Position numbers and translations under genes: made by a program. The notes under the pieces are model-generated. The model made no database searches. It was not told the origin of the DNA and was given only the letters and a program-made list of their open reading frames with translations. Shown one piece after another: positions 20,236 through 28,036 of a stretch of 64,000 nucleotides of DNA. Origin of the DNA: Microglena sp. YARC (Eukaryota > Chlorophyta > Chlorophyceae > Chlamydomonadales > Chlamydomonadaceae); contig CM039464.1 of assembly GCA_022414725.1 (NCBI GenBank), positions 12,388,968 through 12,452,967 of the forward strand. Reading direction: 5' to 3'. Within the stretch, counting starts at the first letter, position 1, and each line of letters begins with the position of its first letter.

Positions 20236-20464
20236 AAGATAAACACATACATGAGGACTTTGGGAGGACTTGGGATATTATGTAACATAATTACCTTGTC
20301 AGAGTGTACATGCAGATCAAACGGCAGGCCGGATTTATGTTGGAGGCTCCTCCCAATGCAGTTGGAAGTTAGTTGCTGAGGTTGCTTGCATGTGGCAGCT
20401 TGGGGTTACCGCTGCTGTATGTGTTTATTCTCACATAAGGCATATGTGTTCTCTTTGTTTAGGG

Positions 20465-21121
20465 ATGAATACTGACAAGCAGGCTGCAGTTTATGCGGCT
20501 GTGAAGGCAGTCCAGCAACAGGCCGAGGCTGAAAAGCAGGCTGCAGTTTATGCGGCTGTGAAGGCAGTCCAGCAGCAGGCCGATGCTGACAAGCAGGCTG
20601 CAGTTTATGCGGCTGTGAAGGCAGTCCAGCAACAGGCCGAGGCTGACAAGCAGGCTGCAGTTGATGCGGCTGTGAAGGCAGCCCAGCTGCAGGCCGAGGC
20701 TGGCAAGCAGGCTGCAGTTGATGCGGCCGTGAAGGCAGCCGAGCAGCAGGCCGAGGATGGCAAGCAGGCTGCAGTTTATGCGGGCGTGAAGGCAGCCCAG
20801 CAGCAGGCCGAGGCTGGAAAGCAGGCTGCAGTTGATGCGGTCGTGAAGGCAGCCCAGCAGCAGGCCGATGCTGCTAAGAAGTTGTGGGGCATGATGCGCT
20901 TGCGTGAGGAGAATAAGGATGCTCAGTTCCAGCAGGAGCTTACTGAGATGTTCAACAAACTTGAACGCAAAGAGTGCATCATTCGGAAACATGAAGCAAG
21001 CATCAATGCCATCAGGTGTGTGCTGAGAAAACGAATGCACGTTGCTGTTTCCAGACGTGCGGCAATGCGTTTTGCATGTGGTGAGCAATTTCATCATCAA
21101 ATTTCATTTTGCCCCCCGTAG
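20465..21121 (+). CDS. Coiled-coil protein with seven 19-residue repeats
   Basis: After MNTD come seven copies of a 57-bp repeat coding KQAAVYAAVKAVQQQAEAD with small changes, predicted to be a long Ala/Gln helix. The C-terminal 80 residues are non-repetitive (LWGMMRLREENKDAQFQQEL), also helical, and end in a basic segment. Repeat copies drift in order (Tyr to Asp at position 6, Val to Ala at 12), showing unit-by-unit duplication. Function unknown; a structural or tether role is possible. The 20,236-20,464 space before it shows no gene. Confidence 0.6.
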   Translation: MNTDKQAAVYAAVKAVQQQAEAEKQAAVYAAVKAVQQQADADKQAAVYAAVKAVQQQAEADKQAAVDAAVKAAQLQAEAGKQAAVDAAVKAAEQQAEDGKQAAVYAGVKAAQQQAEAGKQAAVDAVVKAAQQQADAAKKLWGMMRLREENKDAQFQQELTEMFNKLERKECIIRKHEASINAIRCVLRKRMHVAVSRRAAMRFACGEQFHHQISFCPP

Positions 21122-21214
21122 GGAGCGCGCACTTGGAGGTGACGAAGCTGTGTGCGCGGGAAGAAGGGCTTACTCATGCGCAGACAAACGGGGGCAGCTT
21201 CGTCAAGCAGGCGG

Positions 21215-21250
21215 ACACGAAGCGGTTTCATTTTAGTATTCAGTTGACTG
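21215..21250 (+). repeat. E1-family element end
   Basis: The segment AAGCGGTTTCATTTTAGTAT followed by TCAGTTGACTG and TA is an E1-type terminus read outward. It overlaps the 3' end of the methyltransferase gene on the opposite strand and gives that gene its stop codon. Confidence 0.65.
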
Positions 21251-21881
21251 TAGGCAACTGTTGCACCTTTTTCCACGAAACGCGGAAGCGTTCAGGGGCG
21301 AAGATGACGAGCCCCGTACCGGACCAGTGACCTGACGAGCTGATGTCGTACTTGGTCTGCTTGATGTCGTCCCAAAAACGCTGCATGTGTTCGTTCAAGT
21401 GAATGTCGTCCACTATGAGGAGTCCGTCGAACTTCGCCTCCTCCAGGACCTTGAAGATATCGCGTTCCGATTTGCCCAGGTGGTCAATGTCGAGAATGAC
21501 GAGGTCTGAGGTTTGCAGGTGGTCAGGGAGATCCCGCATGTAGTTCGGGCCGATCTCAAGACGTACGTTGGGGATGTGGATCGCGGTGGGAACTGACGGG
21601 TCTGAAGGTAGGGAAGATATAAGGTCGAAGCTGCGCACCGTCTTCTCGGTCGCTAAGGATAGCGCAGCGGCTGACAAACCTTGAAAGTGCCCGATATCGA
21701 TGATAGTGGGACGTCGGACGGAACGCGCAACATGTGCGAGTAATCTGTAGTGCTCCTCTCCGGCAGAAAGGTCAAAGAACCTGAAATTGGATGACCACCG
21801 ACATACTCAGTTCACACTGGAAAGGTCGATCGCGTTCAAATCCGTGGGATCGAGGACGATATCGATGATCTCTAATGCCAT
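21240..21881 (-). pseudogene. Class I SAM-dependent methyltransferase, interrupted by TGA
   Basis: A single frame of 214 codons runs from ATG at 21,881, with one internal TGA at 21,807-21,809. The upstream 24 codons (MALEIIDIVLDPTDLNAIDL) and the downstream part belong together by frame and by family layout: FFDLSAGEEHYRLLAHVARS, SAM-binding motif I (TIIDIGHFQGLSAAAL), an acidic motif (SDLVILDIDH) and FDGLLIVDDIH. The domain resembles small giant-virus methyltransferases of unknown target. The last codons (LPTVN then TGA) are supplied by an inserted E1-type terminus, so the natural end is lost as well. Confidence 0.7.
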
Positions 21882-21909
21882 TATTTATCGTGACCACTTT
21901 AAAACCTTA

Positions 21910-22121
21910 CAGTAAAGTGGGACACACCTTTGTATACTCTAAAAAACTGCAGATCGTTGACACTGTCAGATTTCGTGCAGCGTAGCATCGACTTTGTCGA
22001 GCTCACCTTGATTCGGACGTGCCTTCCACCTGCGACTGTTGACAAGTGGATGGTGTTCCACTGCAATAAGGTGTACCGTACACTCCAGAAAGCGGTTTCA
22101 TTTTAGTATTCCGTCGAGTGT
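21910..22121. mobile_element. Miniature element C with two different ends
   Basis: 212 bp between TA dinucleotides at 21,908 and 22,122. The left end, CAGTAAAGTGGGACACACC, is of the E3 type; the right end, read inward, starts CACTCGACGGAATACTAAAA and is of the E1 type. The interior holds a short Fanzor-end piece (ACTGCAGATCGTTGA) and 100 bases of unrelated sequence. Same mixed layout as miniature element A. Confidence 0.65.
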
Positions 22122-22507
22122 ATCTTCCACACCTTGGCAAAATATGCTGCAATATCGTCTATTACGGCCTCGAATGAAGAGAACTCCCCTGTGACAAACG
22201 GAGGAATCTCCTTCTCCTCATCACATGTGAAAATGTAGAGGCCGGTGTCGGTGTCCACAAACACCTGGTGACTCCAGTAGCCCCGTCTAAACCCCATGAC
22301 CAATGTGTAGTGGGCGCCATCCCACTCCCTAGAGTACCCCCCCGGTTGGCGGATGAACCAAGTGCGCAGGTACTCCTTGACATCCTCCAAAGTCTTCACG
22401 TCATTCTCATACAATTTATACGTCTCAGTTCCTTCGGGTGGCATGGCATCCTGTATTGCCTGAATGACCGGGTGAGTCGGTGGCATCTTGGTGTTATAAA
22501 ACGGCAC
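22103..22507 (-). CDS. Small acidic protein of unknown function, tail replaced by transposon end
   Basis: 134 residues with a compact mixed alpha/beta composition: EYLRTWFIRQPGGYSREWDG, then HYTLVMGFRRGYWSHQVFVD and TDTGLYIFTCDEEKEIPPF. It might be a small immunity- or SMI1-like fold, but nothing is recognised with certainty. The final residues HSTEY and the TAA are encoded by the right terminus of miniature element C, so the gene was truncated by insertion at a TA. Confidence 0.5.
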   Translation of the reverse strand: MPFYNTKMPPTHPVIQAIQDAMPPEGTETYKLYENDVKTLEDVKEYLRTWFIRQPGGYSREWDGAHYTLVMGFRRGYWSHQVFVDTDTGLYIFTCDEEKEIPPFVTGEFSSFEAVIDDIAAYFAKVWKIHSTEY

Positions 22508-22644
22508 TCAGAAGAAGCCGGGAATGTTTTGAATGTGTTCAGTGTGGTTATCCATACCATTCGTGCTTTAAACTGATTGGTAAAAACTCAGAGGGTTTGT
22601 GATTTGTACAGTAGTTCTCAAATAAAGTGGGACACACCTTATAA

Positions 22645-24781
22645 TCATCCAGACTGCAGATCGTTGCTTTTGGGCAACGTTGGAGGGTGCAGCAGGTTGA
22701 AGAGGTTCTCGAAGATATTCCGAGTAGCCTCTTTGGTGAACCGTTCAACCGTCTGTGTCCCCATATCAGTATCAGGGGGTGGTGGGGTTTTCGAGGAACT
22801 TCTCGGCGCGTCTCGGTGAAACGCGAGAGGTCGCTCTCTCCCAAAGACTTGGTGGAGTGTAAGCATCAGGATGTCCCTGGAAGCGTTCACATCGCGGTCC
22901 CAAGTCTTCCCGCAGTGGAGCCTACCACCGCTCTGTTGGCGTGGCGCTCCGCTTTGACTGCTTTTGCAGTGGAGAATCTTGTGAATCCGCTTGCGTCCTT
23001 CTGTACATTCCCAACCAGTACCGTCTTGCTTCTTACGATGAGTGTGTGCCACCATGTTGCAAAGGCGGTTCTCACAGCAGCTGCATCGTTGAGATGTTCT
23101 GAACTCATCGACGTCCTCCATGATGACGTTTTCTCGGCTACGAAGCTCGAAACGAATAGCTTGGAGAGGGCCACAAGTCCGCCTAGAGATTGGGGCGGCA
23201 CCCATGTAGAACCTGGCATACGCACCAATCTGTTCAGATCTCGAAGAGTCTCTATCCGGTATGATATCACCGACGATGTCAGCCGTCTCGAGGTTCCAAA
23301 CGTCAGTTTGACGCTGAGACTTGAAGATCAGACCCTTGCGATAATATTGCGCCGAGCTGTACGACCTGGTACCTCCGTCGAGTCCTGTTACAGTCACGAT
23401 ATCAGTAACACCCGGGTCTACCGCAGCCACTACCACATTGTCACGGAAGGATACAATGCCACCCTCGTCTGTTGTCACATACTCATGCGCCCGCGTAGAG
23501 AACGCGTCTGTAGGCATCGAAGATGTCAGACACGTAGGCTTATTCATCAAGATGCTGACTGCAAAGCCATCTGTCACAATGCGGTAACCGAACTTCCGAG
23601 AAACTGTCTCCACTTTCTTGAGGTTTGCGAAGCGCTCCCATATTCCTTGATGGTTTTTGGAAGCAACGTCTGCCTTGCATGAATCGAAGTGGCACTCGTT
23701 GACCATATAGAAAAAGGCCATTTTCGAAATCGGAATGTGCGACAAAGTGAATCGAGATTTGTAAGGCAACAACGAGAATGTGCGAAGTTTTTCGTTTTTC
23801 GTTTTTCGTTCTTCGATGGTCTCCGACAATATCTTGTGGTACAGAGGCAGGGTCATGTGAGCCCGAGACGCAAAAGTGTTTCCGGATGGTAAAGGGAGAA
23901 CCCCCCTGAGACAGAATGCCACGTCGCGTGCAAAGAAGCTTTTCGCGTTATCTTCGTCCACCCTAAGGTTCTTGGAGGAGAGCCAAGCTTCGCTCAACTT
24001 TTCAAACCTCGCTTGAAGTTTAGTCAACCTAACTCGCAAAGGGGATACCTCTGGTTCCTTCCTACCGACCCTCTTCTTCGCAAGAGCCACTGCACTCTTT
24101 GTCGAGCGAAGTCGAGCTGTTGGTAGCTTGGTTGGCAGCTTGGCTGCATGGGGGCTCATCTTGAATATGACGTCGAGATTCTTTGTAGGGCACTTGATCA
24201 CTGCAGCCACGATGTCCGACCGCAGGCGCTTTGCAATCTGTGGGTACTTCCACTTCAAGTACGTCGTTATTCGCCGCTCAAGGTTGGTCCAAAGGTGATT
24301 AGAGGCCATTGTGGCCATGAGAATAGACAGGTCTGCAATGATCTGGTTCTTCACGTTCCCCCTGATGTCAACTTTGGATTGCCCCGGCTCTCTTAACAAG
24401 TCGAACAGAAGCCGACTACTCTCGAAGTCTTCGCCAAGAGTCGACCCATTACATTTGTTGGTACTGACTGACTGCAAGAAGGCACCGGTAGAAGAAGTTG
24501 CGATTTACAGGAGGGACAGCGATACCATTCTCAAAAAGACGAGCAATGTGGAAATTTGCGAAAATATAACCCTCTCCAAGCAACTTGTTCATGTCCAGTA
24601 CCTGTGTGTCTATCTTTCTACGGAGCCAATCTTGGGGAATAAAGGTACTCAATTTCATCTTGACCACACAAATCGCTCGCCCAGGTGCACGCTCCTCATC
24701 CTCATCCCCTTCATAATCTACAAGTTCAGCAACGTCATCATGTTGGTCAGCCTCATGTACCAACACGACCCCATGCTCCAT
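22645..24781 (-). pseudogene. Fanzor of E3, one frameshift and an internal deletion
   Basis: The N-terminal frame (24,781-24,449; AICVVKMKLSTFIPQDWLRR) and the main frame (24,477-22,645) overlap and are joined by a shift near 24,450-24,480, giving about 710 residues. The main part has RuvC-I (VVVAAVDPGVTDIVTV), the alternative Glu in VDEFRTSQR, a zinc ribbon (CSCCENRLC, later HCKSS and LHCGKTW) and RuvC-III (WDRDVNASRDILML). Compared with E2, about 60 residues between RuvC-I and the DEFRT motif are missing, including the YGSA segment, so activity is doubtful. It retains the zinc ribbon lost in E1 and E2. The last 80 residues are repeated as solo ends. Confidence 0.82.
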
Positions 24782-25764
24782 CACAAATTGTACCCCGAAA
24801 ACGTTTTGATGTAATCTGGATCTGCAGACAGGCTCTCTCGAACATTCCTAACCCAATCTCTTGTATTAATCATATATTTTGACAAGTCTTTATACCTCCT
24901 CATTTCTAGAACGCAACATATTTGCATGAAGTAATCGAAGTTACAGGTTGACGTCAATGGACATGATGCCCTGTAGTCTCTCTTCATGCTTCCAAATATT
25001 TGTTCAATCGCATTAGCTCTGGGGCAATAAGGAGGGGTGTACAAAAGCTTCCACCCTTTGCATTCGGATATATCCTTTATATCTGAAGAATGGTGAAACC
25101 GAATATTATCCATGACGATCGTGGTGTTCTTTAGTATGACCAAAGTTTTAAAGAATTTAATGAAATCTTCTTTTTTACAATTGTGCTCCAATAACTGATA
25201 ATCTATTATTCCCTGAGATGAAATAGCGAGTAATAAAGTGAACTTCACACGACGGAGGTTGCTCATTGTCTTCGTAGTTAATCTAGAACCGATCTTGATG
25301 TATCCATATTTGCTGTGTTCGCCAGCGTAAAATCCTGCTTCGTCGATACAAACAACGTTAGAGCTTTCTCTGTACTTGTCACAGAACATTTCTACATTTT
25401 CTTTTGAATGTCCGTAGAGAACTGTGGGAAACGCCTTCTTCCTAGAAAATCCACATTGTTTTATGTGTCTCGATGCCGTACTGATCGATAATCTCACATT
25501 ACAACTCTTGCAAATTATACCTACCAAATCCTTGCATGTTATGAAGGGGTTCTCTGCAATATTATTGGATATCGTGGAACGTAAAAGCATGGACAATTCT
25601 TTCCTTTTTCGTTTTAAACGCTTACTTTTACCCACCTGATCAGCATTGACCCATCTGTGTAGTGAGCTCTTGGACACTTTGTATATATTACAAACCTTCC
25701 TCAGACTCCTCAAAAAATATTTGTAGTGAACCACGGACCTGTATCTGGTTTCAGGGGATATCAT
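24781..25764 (-). CDS. IS630/Tc1-like DD34E transposase of E3
   Basis: 327 residues, intact. The N-terminus has a helix-turn-helix (IYKVSKSSLHRWVNADQVG) followed by a basic stretch (KRLKRKRKE). The catalytic triad is D141 (VVCIDEAGF), D219 (TTIVMDNIRFHHS) and E254 (CPRANAIEQIFGSMKRDY), with 34 residues between the last two, the DD34E spacing of IS630/Tc1. It would cut at the inverted repeats and insert at TA. The TGA stop shares bases with the Fanzor ATG, suggesting coupled expression from one transcript. Degraded copies lie at 10,281, 27,146 and 62,288. Confidence 0.9.
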   Translation of the reverse strand: MISPETRYRSVVHYKYFLRSLRKVCNIYKVSKSSLHRWVNADQVGKSKRLKRKRKELSMLLRSTISNNIAENPFITCKDLVGIICKSCNVRLSISTASRHIKQCGFSRKKAFPTVLYGHSKENVEMFCDKYRESSNVVCIDEAGFYAGEHSKYGYIKIGSRLTTKTMSNLRRVKFTLLLAISSQGIIDYQLLEHNCKKEDFIKFFKTLVILKNTTIVMDNIRFHHSSDIKDISECKGWKLLYTPPYCPRANAIEQIFGSMKRDYRASCPLTSTCNFDYFMQICCVLEMRRYKDLSKYMINTRDWVRNVRESLSADPDYIKTFSGYNL

Positions 25765-25808
25765 TCAAATTATACTGAGTGTCCCAAAATTATTTGAGAA
25801 CAACTGTA

Positions 25809-25897
25809 TGATTTATCTGACTTTGGTGTACTGAAAACTTCTGTGTTTACGAACATCAGTCGGCTTCTGCTTGACAATCCGATTGGCTTTATGAAGA
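25809..25897 (+). pseudogene. Fragment of an E1-type transposase N-terminus
   Basis: The reading DFGVLKTSVFTNISR matches DLGVLKTYVFTNISR of the E1 transposase (7280-7330, minus strand). It ends in TGA after about 29 codons. It directly abuts the right terminus of E3, so E3 appears to have inserted into an older E1-type copy. Confidence 0.6.
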
Positions 25898-25953
25898 GGG
25901 ATTGAGCTGCAGGTTCGCAGTGTGTGCGGACAGGTGTGGTGTAAAACACACAC

Positions 25954-26029
25954 ACGGCGGCTTGCGCAGACTCCCCGTACGTCCATCCTCACACATGCCG
26001 CGGCGGCTTGCGCAGACTCCCCGTGCGTC
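25954..26029 (+). repeat. Short direct repeat
   Basis: Two copies of GGCGGCTTGCGCAGACTCCC (continuing CGTRCGTC) lie 47 bases apart, with CACACA tracts between. They sit downstream of the Cys-rich gene; no coding sense is seen in 25,898-26,050. Confidence 0.7.
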
Positions 26030-26050
26030 TTCAACACACACTCCTTTACT

Positions 26051-26425
26051 CTAATTTCCGGCCAAGAAGTTGTTGGTAAAATCCTGAATATCTCTGTTGA
26101 TATCCTGCTCTGTGGGCGGTTTGGTGACAGTTGTTGATGGCACCACTTTTGAATCGTTGCGCCGGGTACGGGGCTCGACCATGTTGAAGACTCCTCTACA
26201 AGTACCGCAGCATGTGCAAGTGCCGCAGCATGTGCAAGTGCCGCAGCATGTGCAAGTGCCGCAGCATGCCCAGAAGCATCCGCACAACGTGAATGGCATT
26301 ATCATCGATGCAATGCATTGCACCAAGCAGGTCGCTACGAACCTATCCTGTCCAGGCTTGGTTTTCAGGTCGAATGCACTGGCTGAGTATGGTTCGTATT
26401 TACCGCAGCAACCTCCAAAGCACAT
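26051..26425 (-). CDS. Cys-rich small protein with CCGTCT repeats
   Basis: 124 residues. The N-terminal part has CGG/CCGKYE cysteines and a hydrophobic stretch (ATCLVQCIASMIMPFTLCGCFWACC). Four hexapeptides CCGTCT follow, encoded by an 18-bp tandem repeat (26,202-26,272), then a hydrophilic tail. This resembles Cys-rich membrane-associated proteins (PLAC8-like in flavour), but no family is certain. The cysteines could bind metal or be palmitoylated. Its 5' flank carries a 425-bp miniature element. Confidence 0.5.
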   Translation of the reverse strand: MCFGGCCGKYEPYSASAFDLKTKPGQDRFVATCLVQCIASMIMPFTLCGCFWACCGTCTCCGTCTCCGTCTCCGTCRGVFNMVEPRTRRNDSKVVPSTTVTKPPTEQDINRDIQDFTNNFLAGN

Positions 26426-26480
26426 ACAACATGGGATGCAGCAGACAGCATCCGCCGAGAGAAAAACACAAGCTTTGATA

Positions 26481-26905
26481 CAGTCGACGGAATACTAAAA
26501 TGAAACCGCCTCGTGTACGGCACACCTTATGGTGTAACCTAATGGTATAGCAACCCACGGGGCAGTGGAACACCAATACGATTTTGAATCAACAAATTGC
26601 AGGATGTTAACGAGAATATCGTGGTTCTTTTTTAGATCACGGCTCTCCATCCTGCAGACTCCGTATCGTTCTTTTGTCGGTACTTTCGAGAGTGTCCATT
26701 GATGGACCAGCCGCACTTAAGCGATCGCCTCTTCCCCAGTACTGTGGCCCAAAAGAGCACGGGGTCTTTGTTGATGTGCAATGCGTCATGTAAGGAGGTT
26801 TCTTTGCTGGACGGGTCATTTTATAGGACCATCCACTCATACAATATATGATTGTCACCGCCTTATACCGTTTTTGGATGTTTCATTTTACTGTTCCGCC
26901 GACTG
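26481..26905. mobile_element. E1-family miniature inverted-repeat element
   Basis: 425 bp bounded by TA on both sides. Ends: CAGTCGACGGAATACTAAAA on the left and, reversed, CAGTCGGCGGAACAGTAAAA on the right, both continuing TGAAAC (22 of 26 terminal bases match). The left interior repeats the E1 end with hairpin ACACC-TTAT-GGTGT. The middle carries a block starting ACTTAAGCGATCGCCTCTTC that recurs at 37,271. There is no transposase; it is probably mobilised by an E1-type enzyme. Confidence 0.8.
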
Positions 26906-27026
26906 TAGTGCTTACACAACTAACATCGTCCACTGAAGACTGTTTCTTGGCATCAGTAGCGACGAAGACTGACATGTTTTCTTCTGTAGAAAAGTAGATC
27001 AATCAGCTAACTAAATCAATTCATTA

Positions 27027-27312
27027 CAGTTGTTCTCAAATAAAGTGAGACACTCCTTTTTATACTCGTTAAAACTGCAGATCGTTGCGTTTGGGCAACG
27101 TTGGGGGGTGCAGCAGGTTGAAGAGGTTCTCGAAGATATTCCGAATGGTTCACTACAAATATTTTTTGAGGGGTCTGAGGAAGGTTTGTAATATATACAA
27201 AGTGTCCAAGAGCTCACTACACAGATGGGTCAATGCTGATCAGGTGGGTAAAACGAAAAAGGAAAGAATTGTCCATGCTTTTACGTTCCACGATATCCAA
27301 TTCCGTTGACTG
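27027..27312. mobile_element. Chimeric miniature element E
   Basis: 286 bp between TA dinucleotides. The left terminus CAGTTGTTCTCAAATAAAGT is E3-type; the right, read inward, is CAGTCAACGGAA, E1-type. Inside, a Fanzor 3' end (minus strand, with hairpin CGTTGC/GCAACG) is fused to the N-terminal part of an E3-type transposase on the plus strand (27,146-27,300; VHYKYFLRGLRKVCNIYKV). The two parts face away from their original order. 27,313-27,512 shows no feature. Confidence 0.7.
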
Positions 27313-27512
27313 TAATGTATTGTCAGACCGTTTGAATATTGAAAGAGCTCCAGCTGTCACTTCAGCAGGTATGGAGATGCTAATCGAATCTGCACGATCA
27401 GTGGGTGCAAGTTGGAGGTCAACAGTTTGACCATTCTGAACATACAGTCACGGACAATTAGAAATTGGTAGTACAACGGGGATTTCGACAGGAAATCCTA
27501 TCCTCGGCATAC

Positions 27513-27749
27513 TTACTTTGGAACATGACAAAAATAGCTATCGTTCACCTCCTTCACAAGATTGAACAACTCTTGGCGAATGGTTGTGTACCGGGCGGTT
27601 GCTTCATGCATTTTCACTAGATCCTTTTCCTCTGTATAGGTTGAAGGAGTCAACAAACGAATCCACATGTCATTATCAAACTCCATAAACTTCTTACACA
27701 AAGGGTCGGCTTGTTCACTTGTCCCATCGTGGTAGAATGTATGCGCCAT
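27513..27749 (-). CDS. Small protein of unknown function
   Basis: 78 residues, starting MAHTFYHDGTSEQADPLC and ending DSYFCHVPK, mostly helical and acidic. No motif recognised. Its start codon lies 11 bases from the terminus of solo end F. It could be a fragment of a longer gene. Confidence 0.35.
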   Translation of the reverse strand: MAHTFYHDGTSEQADPLCKKFMEFDNDMWIRLLTPSTYTEEKDLVKMHEATARYTTIRQELFNLVKEVNDSYFCHVPK

Positions 27750-27761
27750 GTTAAAACCTTA

Positions 27762-28025
27762 CAGTAAAGTGGGACACACCTTTTTATACTCGAAAAAACT
27801 GCAGATCGTTGCTTTTGGGCAATGTTGGGGGGGTGCAACATGTTGTAGTGTGACACACTGTGTCCCCAAATCAGGATCATGTGGTGGGGGGGTCGAGGAA
27901 CTTCTCTGCGCGTCTCGGCGAAACGCGAGAGGTCGCTTGAAAGAAAGACTTTGTGGAGTGTAAGCAAGCATCAGTTGTTCTTGGAAGCGTTCACATCGCG
28001 GTCCCAAGTTTTCCCGCAGTGTAGC
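27762..28025 (-). mobile_element. Solo Fanzor 3' end F
   Basis: Terminus CAGTAAAGTGGGACACACC follows TA at 27,760. The next 250 bases match the last part of the E3 Fanzor (reverse orientation), with a 30-base deletion and point changes. The CGTTGC/GCAACG hairpin keeps five of six pairs. The flank AAAACCT before the TA is shared with miniature element C. The piece ends 12 bases before the capping-enzyme stop. Confidence 0.7.
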
Positions 28026-28036
28026 CTGGCCCAACT

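Larger units (their letters stand above)
17187..20306 (+). mobile_element. Element E2: transposase plus Fanzor (right end uncertain)
   Basis: The left end follows TA at 17,185-17,186 and reads CACTTGTTCTAAAAAAAAAT then TGGGACACCC, close to the E3 terminus. A transposase (17,232-18,181) is followed after 29 bases by an intact Fanzor (18,211-20,235). The right end could not be matched convincingly; a weak candidate is CAGAGTG before TA at 20,307. Direction and gene order are the same as in E1 and E3. Confidence 0.6.
22610..25806 (-). mobile_element. Element E3: complete Tc1/mariner-type transposon with transposase and Fanzor
   Basis: 3197 bp flanked by TA on each side (22,608-22,609; 25,807-25,808). 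Terminal inverted repeats: CAGTAGTTCTCAAATAAAGT and, reversed from the right, CAGTTGTTCTCAAATAATTT, both continuing to GGGACAC. The transposase (25,764-24,781) is intact; its stop and the Fanzor start overlap as TGATG. The Fanzor ends 35 bases from the left terminus, so its 3' end and the element end are almost the same sequence. This is the source type for the solo ends found elsewhere in the window. Confidence 0.88.

Noticed and set aside
26202..26280. CRISPR array
   Set aside because: The 18-bp units are directly adjacent without spacers and encode CCGTCT in a reading frame.
27495..27530. Possible splice donor (AAAGTAAGTATG) after the small 27,513 gene
   Set aside because: No matching acceptor or downstream exon could be seen; one motif is not enough.
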